A DNA stretch of 15,118 nucleotides from DAOUEG01 sp964589285 (GCA_964589285.1 CAZPSP010000058.1:1-15118); one strand, 5' to 3'; counted from the first letter of the stretch, positions 7,657 through 13,966 are shown. The notes: generated from the letters alone by a model not told the origin. Translations and numbers: made by a program.

Positions 7657-9117
7657 ATGCAAACACAAGCTCCGTCCTGGAACAAAGAACGGCTTTGTTC
7701 TCTCATCAAGCAACAACTCGGTAACAGGCGCCTTATCGTCGTTTCCAACCGGGAACCATACGAGCATTATTATTCAGATGATGATATTGTATGGAAACGT
7801 CCGGTCGGCGGCCTGACGGAAGCCCTCGATCCCGTCCTGCGTGCCGCGGGCGGTTGCTGGGTAGCGCATGGTTCCGGAGATGCCGACCGTGATTCGGTGG
7901 ACAACCTTGATTGCGTGGCCGTTCCGCCGGACTCCAAAGAATATACGTTACGACGTATCTGGCTCGATGCTGGAGAGATTCAGGGTTATTATCTTGGGTT
8001 GGCCAATGAAGCTCTCTGGCCGCTTTGCCATGTCGCCTTCGTTCCACCGGTCTTCAATGAAGAGCACTGGCAAATATACCGCTCCGTCAACCGGAAATTC
8101 GCCGATGCCGTTCTGGAAGAGATAGGAGAGCATCAAGCAGTCATAGTTATTCAGGACTACCACCTGGCGCTGACGGCACGAATGTTAAGGGAGGAGCGCC
8201 CCGACCTGACTATCGGGCAATTCTGGCACATTCCATGGCCGCCGTATGATGTCTTCCGTACCTGTCCCTGGCGGGAAGAGATCGTAGAGGGGCTGCTCGG
8301 TAACGATCTGCTCGGTTTCCACACGCGGCACTTTTGCGGCAATTTCATCGATGCAGCCGGACAATTGACGGGGGTGATGGATCGAACGAAGATAGCCGCC
8401 TTTCCCATCAGCGTGGATTTCGAGCAAATTTCCAGCGATGCCGCACAACCGGAAGTGGAAGCCGAAATAGCGCGGCTGGAGAAGGAGTTGGACCTCAAGG
8501 GAAAAACCATCGGATTGGGGATGGACCGCCTGGATTATACCAAGGGTATCCCGGAACGGCTGCTGGCTTACGAGCGGTTCCTCCGGGACAATCCGGAATA
8601 CCGTGGTAAAACGGTCTTTATTCAAGCGGGTATGCCGAGCCGCGAGAAAATCGGCGCGTACCAGAAACTGGGAAATCACATCGAAGGAATAATAAACTCG
8701 ATCAATGATGAATTCGGCACGGGGCACTGGCAGCCGGTCATTGCCATGTCCGGGCAGTTGTCTAACGTTACGCTCAATGCGCTGCGCAGGCTCGCGCATT
8801 TCTGCGTGGTAAGTTCGCTGGATGACGGCATGAACCTGGTGGCCAAGGAATACGCGGCCGCCCGCAATGATGAAGACGGAGTTCTGCTGCTCAGCGAGTT
8901 TACCGGCGCCGCCGCCGAGCTGAAGGATGCACTCATCATAAATCCTTATGACATCGCCGGCTTTGCCGGGACCATGAAATTAGCGATGGAGATGTCCGGA
9001 GACGAACGCCGACGGCGTATGGCTGGTCTGCGAACGGTGGTCAGAGAAAACAACATTTACCACTGGGCAGCCGAACTCCTGTCCCGTCTGACCGGCATAA
9101 TGGAAGGGGAACGATGA
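7657..9117 (+). CDS. otsA: Trehalose-6-phosphate synthase (GT20)
   Basis: This 486-residue GT20 retaining glycosyltransferase transfers glucose from a nucleotide sugar to glucose-6-phosphate, giving trehalose-6-phosphate in the cytoplasm. Visible motifs are SNREP (30-34), GGL (51-53), DYHL (167-170), HIPWP (191-195), GFHT (220-223), DRLDYTKGI (290-298, with the Arg and Lys that contact donor phosphates in OtsA), PSRE (327-330), DDGMNLVAKE (389-398) and SEFTGAA (413-419). Length is normal. Differences from E. coli OtsA are ALWPLCHVAF where LWPAFHYR is expected near the acceptor pocket, HIPWP for HIPFP, and SLDDGMN for PLRDGMN. A related GT20 activity such as glucosylglycerol-phosphate synthesis is therefore possible. 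The adjacent OtsB-type phosphatase favours trehalose. The start is fixed by SD GGAGG, and the stop overlaps the otsB ATG. Confidence 0.92.
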   Translation: MQTQAPSWNKERLCSLIKQQLGNRRLIVVSNREPYEHYYSDDDIVWKRPVGGLTEALDPVLRAAGGCWVAHGSGDADRDSVDNLDCVAVPPDSKEYTLRRIWLDAGEIQGYYLGLANEALWPLCHVAFVPPVFNEEHWQIYRSVNRKFADAVLEEIGEHQAVIVIQDYHLALTARMLREERPDLTIGQFWHIPWPPYDVFRTCPWREEIVEGLLGNDLLGFHTRHFCGNFIDAAGQLTGVMDRTKIAAFPISVDFEQISSDAAQPEVEAEIARLEKELDLKGKTIGLGMDRLDYTKGIPERLLAYERFLRDNPEYRGKTVFIQAGMPSREKIGAYQKLGNHIEGIINSINDEFGTGHWQPVIAMSGQLSNVTLNALRRLAHFCVVSSLDDGMNLVAKEYAAARNDEDGVLLLSEFTGAAAELKDALIINPYDIAGFAGTMKLAMEMSGDERRRRMAGLRTVVRENNIYHWAAELLSRLTGIMEGER

Positions 9118-9914
9118 GATACTTGTTCGATGTCTGGGAAGACTTTTCCAACGCCTGCCTGGCGGCGTCTCACATTATCTTTCTATCAGACTACGACGGG
9201 ACTCTAACGCCGATCGTCAGCCGGCCGGAGGACGCCCTTATCTCAACCGAGATGAAAGAACGATTGACCGATCTGGCGAAGGTCCCGAAATTCAGCGTCG
9301 GGATTGTCAGCGGGCGCGGGCTGGAGGAAGTGCAATCGATGGTGGGCATCGGTGAGATCTACTACGCCGGTAACCATGGGCTGGAGATCAGAGGCCCCGG
9401 CATCGATTACATCAATCCGGAAGCGGAACAGTCCATTGCGGTGATCAATGAGCTGGCTGCCCGGTTCGAAGAGCTGTTCCGGTCCACGGAAGGTATCATC
9501 ATCCAGAACAAGAAATTGAGCATGAGCGTCCACTACCGGCTGGTCAAGCCGGATGATGAGCCGATGGTGGAAATGACCGTTCGTAATACGGTGAAACCGT
9601 ATATCGATAACAGGAAGGTCCGCCTTTTTCCAGGGAAGAAAGTATGGGAGATCCGCCCGCCGATGAATTGGGACAAGGGGAAGGCCGTCCAGTCGATCCA
9701 GGACCTTATAAGGAAGAAAGAGCAAAAAGACGATATCCTGACGGTGTTCCTGGGCGATGACACGACCGATGAAGACGGTTTTCGCGTCGTGCAGCCGCCG
9801 GACGGATGGAGCATCTACGTGGGGCCGGAAAGCATGAGTTCAGCGGCGGGTTACTATCTCAAGGACACCGGCGAGGTAGGGCGATTACTGCAGCGGCTGG
9901 CAGGGTTGAGGTAA
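9114..9914 (+). CDS. otsB: Trehalose-6-phosphate phosphatase (HAD family)
   Basis: This 266-residue HAD phosphatase removes phosphate from trehalose-6-phosphate. HAD motif I is DYDGTLTP (26-33, nucleophile D26 and acid D28), motif II is SGR (66-68), the motif III lysine is in WDKGK (186-190), and motif IV is GDDTTDED (214-221). The GNHGLEIRG segment (86-94) belongs to the family cap/core junction. The length is typical for stand-alone bacterial OtsB. Its ATG overlaps the otsA stop as ATGA, so the two are translationally coupled and form a complete two-step trehalose pathway, usually an osmolyte or general stress protectant. No other gene of trehalose metabolism is in the window. Confidence 0.93.
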   Translation: MRYLFDVWEDFSNACLAASHIIFLSDYDGTLTPIVSRPEDALISTEMKERLTDLAKVPKFSVGIVSGRGLEEVQSMVGIGEIYYAGNHGLEIRGPGIDYINPEAEQSIAVINELAARFEELFRSTEGIIIQNKKLSMSVHYRLVKPDDEPMVEMTVRNTVKPYIDNRKVRLFPGKKVWEIRPPMNWDKGKAVQSIQDLIRKKEQKDDILTVFLGDDTTDEDGFRVVQPPDGWSIYVGPESMSSAAGYYLKDTGEVGRLLQRLAGLR

Positions 9915-9917
9915 AGA

Positions 9918-10064
9918 TTAACCCTGCTGACTCCGACGTTCCTCGATCAGTTCATCAGATAAACGACGTCCTTCGGGTACATAGTGACGGACAACTTGTT
10001 GGGCTCGTTTTATCCGCAGCGATAAGGCTTTAGCATTTTCTTTGGTTTTATCCCGCTTGTTCAT
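9918..10064 (-). CDS. Small basic protein, 48 aa, antitoxin-like C-terminus
   Basis: This 48-residue ORF is convergent with otsB, ending three bases from its stop. It is rich in Lys and Arg (MNKRDKTKENAKAL...) and ends in YVPEGRRLSDELIEERR. I recall similar 'YxPxGxSLxDELIxERR' tails at the ends of many small VapB-like antitoxins, but there is no recognisable DNA-binding domain and no neighbouring toxin. The start at 10062-10064 is preceded by AGGTGAAT. A longer reading (82 residues, start at 10164-10166 after AAGGAGCCTA) is possible, but its extra N-terminus looks unlike a conserved protein. It could be a remnant of a toxin-antitoxin pair, a free-standing small protein, or a non-coding coincidence. 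Function is unknown. Confidence 0.5.
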   Translation of the reverse strand: MNKRDKTKENAKALSLRIKRAQQVVRHYVPEGRRLSDELIEERRSQQG

Positions 10065-10076
10065 ATTCACCTGTGG

Positions 10077-10085
10077 ATTGTACCA
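10077..10085 (-). promoter_or_regulatory. Candidate extended -10 for the small minus-strand ORF
   Basis: The minus strand reads TGGTACAAT (TACAAT at 10077-10082). Predicted transcription would start near 10070, only about six bases before the 10064 ATG, so the transcript would be nearly leaderless and would clip the AGGTGA SD. No convincing -35 is seen. It supports the short 48-residue reading over the 82-residue one but could be fortuitous. Confidence 0.25.
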
Positions 10086-10180
10086 TGAAAAATCGGTGAA
10101 AAGTGCTAATCGGCGGGATTTGTGAAAATGCTTGTGCCGAACAGTCGTTTCCTCTTCCGGGGGCATTAGGCTCCTTTCCA

Positions 10181-10189
10181 TGGTATACT
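10181..10189 (+). promoter_or_regulatory. Extended -10 promoter upstream of the Cys-rich microprotein
   Basis: TGGTATACT, with TATACT at 10184-10189, is a near-consensus extended -10. No good -35 lies 16-18 bases upstream, which is tolerated by extended -10 promoters. Expected transcription starts near 10196, about 23 bases before the ATG at 10219, with SD GGAG (10208-10211) properly placed between. Confidence 0.45.
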
Positions 10190-10213
10190 GGTAGAAGCGA
10201 TTCCAACGGAGAT

Positions 10214-10239
10214 GTCCGATGCCGATGCGGGCTTTTTTT
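10214..10239 (+). terminator. Possible short attenuator-like hairpin plus T-run
   Basis: GTCCG (10214-10218) can pair with CGGGC (10228-10232), with one G-U pair, around a nine-base loop, and seven Ts follow (10233-10239). The stem is only five pairs, so termination would be inefficient. It sits about 20 bases after the predicted start and overlaps the 46-residue reading's ATG, so it could act as an attenuator or end a short leader RNA. Confidence 0.25.
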
Positions 10240-10359
10240 ACTAATATGTCAGTGCCGATGCCGTTGCATCGCAAGCTTTACCTGGTGTTCCGGAACAATA
10301 TGATAAAAATCGTGAAACGGCAAAGCTGCTGCGGGCATCACGGCGAACCCGGCTGCTGA
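10219..10359 (+). CDS. Cys/His-rich microprotein ending CCGHHGEPGC
   Basis: This 46-residue ORF has no long-family match that I can name. Its N-terminal part is Met-rich, the centre (RKLYLVFRNNMIKIVKR) is basic and amphipathic, and it ends in CCGHHGEPGC with Cys 37, 38 and 46 and His 40 and 41. That cluster could bind a metal. The start at 10219 is chosen from SD GGAG seven bases upstream and an extended -10 promoter before it; a 19-residue version starting at 10300 (after CGGAACAAT) is the main alternative. Similar short 'CCGxxGEPGC' tails are, as I recall, found on small proteins of Dehalococcoidia; this is memory, not a search. It runs divergently from the small antitoxin-like ORF and precedes the GGCT gene by 74 bases. 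Function is unknown. Confidence 0.5.
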   Translation: MPMRAFFTNMSVPMPLHRKLYLVFRNNMIKIVKRQSCCGHHGEPGC

Positions 10360-10433
10360 CAGGCGGCCGATCCTCCCGGTCAGGGAGAACACGGGTACCA
10401 TCACCATAACCGCTAAACAGGAAAGGTAAAAAA

Positions 10434-10829
10434 GTGGTGTATTACTTCGCTTACGCCAGCAACCTCAGCAAACAAAGGATGCGGCAGTGTTGCCCGGATG
10501 CCAGGCCGCTTTTTACCGCCACACTGCCCAATTACAGGGTCATCTTCACCGGCTGGTCGAGGGAATGGCGGGGCGGCAAGGCCGCGGTCCTCTCCTCTCG
10601 CGGAGACAAAGTAAAAGGCGCCCTCTATGACGTTACGGACGCCTGTCTGCGCAAACTTGATAAATTGGAACCCGGTTATTCACGAATGAATGTCACGGTC
10701 TTCGATGAAGACGGACAGGCTCACCAGGCGGTGACATACTTGAAAACCGGACAACTGGATGAAGCCGCTCCTTCACAACAGTACGGTGAAATAATCCGGC
10801 AGGGGTACCGTGACTGGGGGATTGTTTGA
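10434..10829 (+). CDS. Gamma-glutamylcyclotransferase-like (GGCT/AIG2 fold) protein
   Basis: This 131-residue GGCT-fold protein carries the N-terminal signature YFAYASN (residues 4-10), a common variant of YFAYGSN that forms the substrate loop. It also has LPNYRVIFTGWS (31-42) and KGALYDVT (61-68), followed by LDKLEPGYSR, where E79 is the expected catalytic acid. Members release 5-oxoproline from gamma-glutamyl groups, but many bacterial homologues have unknown substrates, so only the fold and catalytic residue are firmly supported. The start is GTG, fixed by AGGAAAGG seven bases upstream; a second GTG follows directly as codon 2. It stands alone between the microprotein and ahcY with no operon partner evident. 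Confidence 0.9.
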   Translation: MVYYFAYASNLSKQRMRQCCPDARPLFTATLPNYRVIFTGWSREWRGGKAAVLSSRGDKVKGALYDVTDACLRKLDKLEPGYSRMNVTVFDEDGQAHQAVTYLKTGQLDEAAPSQQYGEIIRQGYRDWGIV

Positions 10830-10889
10830 AAACAAGCAACACTCGAACAACACAAGCCGAACAACCGGGTACTGGGTTAAGATTGCAGG

Positions 10890-10917
10890 TTAACTTTGTT
10901 GTACCTCCAGGTACAAT
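10890..10917 (+). promoter_or_regulatory. Candidate ahcY promoter
   Basis: TTAACT (10890-10895), a 16-base spacer and TACAAT (10912-10917) fit a sigma-70 promoter, with transcription expected near 10924. The leader of about 37 bases before the ahcY ATG is too short to hold a known SAM or SAH riboswitch. The palindrome and tandem repeat listed separately cover the spacer and -10. Confidence 0.45.
10899..10916. promoter_or_regulatory. 18-bp palindrome, putative operator of ahcY
   Basis: TTGTACCTCCAGGTACAA has two perfect 8-bp arms around a CC centre. It overlaps the putative -10 (TACAAT) of ahcY, where a bound dimeric repressor would block RNA polymerase. As an RNA hairpin its loop would be too short (2 nt), which favours a DNA site. 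The regulator is not in the window. Confidence 0.5.
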
Positions 10918-10928
10918 AAGGTACGATA
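10909..10928 (+). repeat. 10-bp tandem direct repeat AGGTACRATA upstream of ahcY
   Basis: AGGTACAATA (10909-10918) is followed at once by AGGTACGATA (10919-10928), identical at nine of ten positions. The first copy begins with the right arm of the palindrome, so three AGGTAC half-sites (one inverted, two direct) are stacked on one helical face. Confidence 0.6.
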
Positions 10929-10960
10929 AATACATACCGGACAGGTAATGGAGGATTTCG

Positions 10961-12223
10961 ATGGCAGCAGCTACTCATGATGTCAAAGACAAGGCGCAGG
11001 CGGGCATGGGCCGGCAGCGGATAGACTGGGCTTTCCGGGAGATGCCGGTGATCAAGCTCATCCGCGAACGCTTCGAGAAAGAAAAGCCGCTCAAGGGAGT
11101 CCGCATTTCCGGTTGCCTTCACATTACGACGGAGACTGCTAATCTGGCGCTGACATTACAAGCCGGCGGCGCCGACCTCGTGCTCTGCGCATCTAACCCG
11201 CTTTCCACACAGGACGACGTCGCTGCGGCGCTCGTCGAGTACGGTATTCCTACTTTTGCCATCAAGGGCGAAGATGATAAGACGTATTACAACCATGTCA
11301 TCGCCGCTCTCGATCATAAGCCGCAGCTGACCATCGATGACGGGGCGGACCTCGTCACCCAACTCCACACCAAGCGGCAGGACCTCATCGGGGACATCAT
11401 CGGCGGCAGCGAGGAAACGACCACAGGGGTTATCAGGCTGCGGAGCCTTTACAAGTCCGGTAATCTCAAGTACCCCATCATCGCCGTTAACGACGCCGAG
11501 ACAAAATATCTCTTCGATAACCGCTACGGCACAGGGCAGAGCACTGTGGACGGCGTCATCCGGGCCACCAATATGCTGTTTGCCGGTAAGACGGTCGTCG
11601 TGGCCGGGTACGGATGGTGCGGCCACGGCCTCGCGATGCGGGCCAAGGGACTCGGCGCCCATGTCGTCGTTACCGAGGTCAAGCCGGTCAAGGCGCTGGA
11701 GGCAGTCATGGACGGCTTCACCGTCCTGCCGATGCTCGAAGCCGCCAGGATAGGAGACATTTTCATTACGGTCACCGGGGACAAACATGTCATCGATGTC
11801 GACCACTTCAAGGTCATGAAGGACGGCGCGGTGATTGCCAACAGCGGCCATTTCAATGTAGAGATCAATATTCCGGGACTGGAAGCGATGTCCACGGGCA
11901 AGAAGAACATACGGACCTTTGTGGATGAGTATAAGCTCAAGGACGGACGGAGCATCTTCCTCCTCGGTGAAGGCCGGCTCATCAACCTGGCCGCCGCCGA
12001 GGGACATCCTGCCAGCGTCATGGATATGTCCTTCGCCAATCAGGCTCTGTGCATGGAGTATCTCGTCAAGAACAAAGGGAAGCTGGAAACGAAGGTACAC
12101 GGTGTACCGGACGAGATAGACAAGGACGTTGCCCGCCTCAAGCTTAAGGCTATGGGCGTCAGGATAGATACCCTGACCGCCGAGCAGGAGAAATACCTGG
12201 CGAGCTGGGAAGAAGGAACGTAA
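10961..12223 (+). CDS. ahcY: Adenosylhomocysteinase (SAH hydrolase)
   Basis: This 420-residue NAD-dependent enzyme reversibly hydrolyses S-adenosylhomocysteine to adenosine and homocysteine, removing the product inhibitor of methyltransferases. Signature elements are HITTETA with H54, the DDGAD segment (126-130), EETTTG (151-156), NDAETKYLFDN (177-187, with the catalytic Lys182 and Asp186 region), the NAD-binding GYGWCGHG (216-223) and NSGHFN (294-299). It ends in SWEEGT and lacks the C-terminal YRY tail of the longer eukaryotic/proteobacterial enzymes, fitting the shorter archaeal/thermophile type. The ATG is preceded by GGAGG at six bases. metK follows 114 bases downstream, so SAM production and SAH removal sit side by side. 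No methionine synthase is in the window. Confidence 0.97.
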   Translation: MAAATHDVKDKAQAGMGRQRIDWAFREMPVIKLIRERFEKEKPLKGVRISGCLHITTETANLALTLQAGGADLVLCASNPLSTQDDVAAALVEYGIPTFAIKGEDDKTYYNHVIAALDHKPQLTIDDGADLVTQLHTKRQDLIGDIIGGSEETTTGVIRLRSLYKSGNLKYPIIAVNDAETKYLFDNRYGTGQSTVDGVIRATNMLFAGKTVVVAGYGWCGHGLAMRAKGLGAHVVVTEVKPVKALEAVMDGFTVLPMLEAARIGDIFITVTGDKHVIDVDHFKVMKDGAVIANSGHFNVEINIPGLEAMSTGKKNIRTFVDEYKLKDGRSIFLLGEGRLINLAAAEGHPASVMDMSFANQALCMEYLVKNKGKLETKVHGVPDEIDKDVARLKLKAMGVRIDTLTAEQEKYLASWEEGT

Positions 12224-12236
12224 ATTGTTATCTTGA

Positions 12237-12277
12237 GTCCTTCCGTCCTTCGACAAGCTCAGGATGAGCGGAAGGAC
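12237..12277. repeat. Intergenic hairpin repeat (REP-like) between ahcY and metK
   Basis: GTCCTTCCG (12237-12245) and CGGAAGGAC (12269-12277) are perfect 9-bp arms around 23 bases that contain TTCGACAAGCTCAGGATGAG. That inner sequence is one I recall as dispersed in many bacterial genomes and MAGs as an intergenic palindromic repeat. It has no T-run, so it is not a standard intrinsic terminator, though it may stabilise the ahcY mRNA 3' end or reduce read-through into metK. Confidence 0.6.
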
Positions 12278-12337
12278 TTCCTTAAGATGACAGTAGCAGG
12301 AAACTAAGAGAATTATCCCACGGAGGATTTGAAAAGT

Positions 12338-13546
12338 ATGTCCAACAGCTTCTACACGTCGAAGAACTATGTATTAACATCAGAGTCCGTTACCGAGGGC
12401 CATCCAGACAAAATATGCGACCAGATATCGGATGCCATCCTTGACGACATTATGGCCAAGGACCCCTTTGGGCGGGTAGCCTGTGAAGTTGCGACGACAC
12501 GCGGCCTGGTAGTCGTCATGGGCGAGATCACGACGAAGACGTATGTCGATGTACCCAGGATCGTCCGTGATGTGGTGACGAAGATAGGCTATACCCGGCC
12601 GGAATATGGCTTCGACGCGGAATCGATCGGCGTGATGGTCTCCATCAACGAGCAGTCAACCGATATCGACCAAGGCGTGAGCAAGTCCCAGGAAGCCAAG
12701 GAGAGCGCCGGGGTCAGCCATCTCGATGAGATAGGCGCCGGCGACCAGGGCATGATGGTGGGTTTTGCCTGCAATGAAACGCCGGAACTCATGCCGCTGA
12801 CCATATCACTAGCGCACCGGCTCTGCCGGAAGCTCGCCGAAGTCAGGAAGGACGGCACCCTGCCGTACCTGCGGCCGGACGGCAAGTCCCAAGTCACGAT
12901 ACAGTATGTCAAAGGAGTACCCAAGAGAATAGACAATGTAGTTATCGGCGCGCAGCATGATGACGATGTGGATACCGAGACGATAAAGAAGGATGTTATC
13001 GAAAAAGTAATTTTACCCATCCTGCCGGCGGACCTCGTCGATGAAGGCACGAAGTACTATGTCAACGGAACGGGACGGTTCGTCATCGGCGGGCCGGTCT
13101 CCGATACCGGCTTCACCGGGCGCAAGATCATCGTCGATACTTACGGCGGTGTCGCGCGGCACGGCGGCGGCGCGTTTTCCGGCAAGGACTGCACCAAGGT
13201 AGACCGTTCCGGCTCCTACATGGCGCGGTACATCGCCAAGAACATCGTGGCGGCGGGACTGGCGGACCGGCTGGAGATCCAGGTGGCTTATGTCATTGGT
13301 AAGGCGCACCCGCTGTCCGTCTCCATAGAGGCCTTCGGGACCAACAAGATCGAAGTGGACGCCATCAAGGCACTCATCAACAAGCACTTCGACCTGAGAC
13401 CGGGCGCCATTATCCAGAACTTCGACCTACGGCGGCCCATCTACCGGCAAACGGCGGCGTACGGCCACTTCGGGCGGACGGACATCGAACTGCCATGGGA
13501 AAAGACGGACAAGGCGGACATTCTGAAAAAAGAAGGGTTGGGATAG
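12338..13546 (+). CDS. metK: S-adenosylmethionine synthetase
   Basis: This 402-residue MAT makes S-adenosylmethionine from methionine and ATP. It has SESVTEGHPDK (15-25), GAGDQGMM (133-140), GGGAFSGKD (276-284), DRSGSYMARY (289-298) and a C-terminal LRRPIYRQTAAYGHFGR, which covers all three core domains. A longer stretch (SKSQEAKESAGVSHLDEI) precedes GAGDQG than in the E. coli enzyme, as in other MetK variants. The ATG at 12338 is chosen; GGAGG lies 11 bases upstream, which is long. An in-frame TTG at 12329 (three residues longer) would sit only two bases from GGAGG and is less likely. It pairs functionally with ahcY in the methyl cycle. Confidence 0.96.
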   Translation: MSNSFYTSKNYVLTSESVTEGHPDKICDQISDAILDDIMAKDPFGRVACEVATTRGLVVVMGEITTKTYVDVPRIVRDVVTKIGYTRPEYGFDAESIGVMVSINEQSTDIDQGVSKSQEAKESAGVSHLDEIGAGDQGMMVGFACNETPELMPLTISLAHRLCRKLAEVRKDGTLPYLRPDGKSQVTIQYVKGVPKRIDNVVIGAQHDDDVDTETIKKDVIEKVILPILPADLVDEGTKYYVNGTGRFVIGGPVSDTGFTGRKIIVDTYGGVARHGGGAFSGKDCTKVDRSGSYMARYIAKNIVAAGLADRLEIQVAYVIGKAHPLSVSIEAFGTNKIEVDAIKALINKHFDLRPGAIIQNFDLRRPIYRQTAAYGHFGRTDIELPWEKTDKADILKKEGLG

Positions 13547-13579
13547 ATTCCTAAATCTTAGATCACTGGAGGTTGCCGC

Positions 13580-13870
13580 ATGTCACCTCAAATGACCGAA
13601 GAGCAGATCTATGAGCTTGCCCGTAAACGTGTCGAGGAGAAGAAAGGATTTTTCGTCCACCTCAGCGTTTACATCGTCGTCAATATCATCCTCGTTCTTA
13701 TCTGGGTGTTCACCGGGCCCGGTTTCCCGTGGTTTGCGTTTCCACTTGGCGGCTGGGGCATCGGCTTGCTGTTTCACGGCCTCGGCGTCTTTGTATTCGA
13801 TAACAACACCGCGTGGGAAAGAAACCAGATAGAAAAGGAAGCCGAAAAACTCCGTAAAAGCGGGCAGTAG
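13580..13870 (+). CDS. 2TM-domain small membrane protein
   Basis: This 96-residue protein matches the layout of the 2TM domain family (PF13239-like). A charged N-terminal helix with ARKRVEEKKGF leads to a first membrane segment (VHLSVYIVVNIILVLIWVFTG), a short Pro/Phe/Gly-rich turn with FPLGGWGIGLLFHGLGVF as the second segment, and then a charged tail (WERNQIEKEAEKLRK). Such domains sit at the cytoplasmic membrane; their function is unknown, although some are fused to LytTR or histidine kinases in other species. The ATG has SD GGAGG at seven bases. It follows metK by 33 bases, so co-transcription is possible, and its stop lies in the loop of an intrinsic terminator that ends the unit. Confidence 0.88.
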   Translation: MSPQMTEEQIYELARKRVEEKKGFFVHLSVYIVVNIILVLIWVFTGPGFPWFAFPLGGWGIGLLFHGLGVFVFDNNTAWERNQIEKEAEKLRKSGQ

Positions 13871-13883
13871 GGCCCGCTTTTTT
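13856..13883 (+). terminator. Intrinsic terminator after the 2TM gene
   Basis: GCGGGC (13860-13865) and GCCCGC (13872-13877) form a perfect six-pair GC stem around loop AGTAGG, with AAAA before and TTTTTT after (13878-13883), so up to ten pairs if the A/T flanks pair. The stop TAG of the 2TM gene lies in the loop. The flanking A-run means it could also work on the opposite strand. Confidence 0.85.
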
Positions 13884-13898
13884 AGGATGTTCCACCAT

Positions 13899-13935
13899 TC
13901 GCGGATCGAGATCACACCATAATGCTGCTCCGCGA
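13899..13935. repeat. Inverted repeat upstream of the phosphomutase gene
   Basis: TCGCGGA (13899-13905) and TCCGCGA (13929-13935) are perfect 7-bp arms 23 bases apart, ending two bases before the candidate -10. It could be an operator pair or chance; there is no T-run, so it is not a terminator. Confidence 0.3.
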
Positions 13936-13937
13936 GC

Positions 13938-13943
13938 TATACT
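13938..13943 (+). promoter_or_regulatory. Candidate -10 for the phosphomutase gene
   Basis: TATACT lies 29 bases before the ATG at 13967, just after the terminator region, where a new promoter is expected. An overlapping alternative is TATAAC (13943-13948). No good -35 is found at 16-18 bases. Confidence 0.3.
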
Positions 13944-13966
13944 ATAACGCAGAGAGGTAGTACACC

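Noticed and set aside
10065..10274. N-terminal extension of the small minus-strand ORF to 82 or 118 residues
   Set aside because: The added residues look like arbitrary translation and overlap the promoter of the divergent microprotein; the SD AGGTGA before 10064 favours the short form, though AAGGAG before 10166 leaves some doubt.
10373..10387. CTCCC/GGGAG hairpin after the microprotein
   Set aside because: Five pairs without a following T-run; too weak to call a terminator.
10830..10960. SAM or SAH riboswitch before ahcY
   Set aside because: The predicted leader is only about 37 bases and I see no kink-turn or the paired elements expected of these riboswitches.
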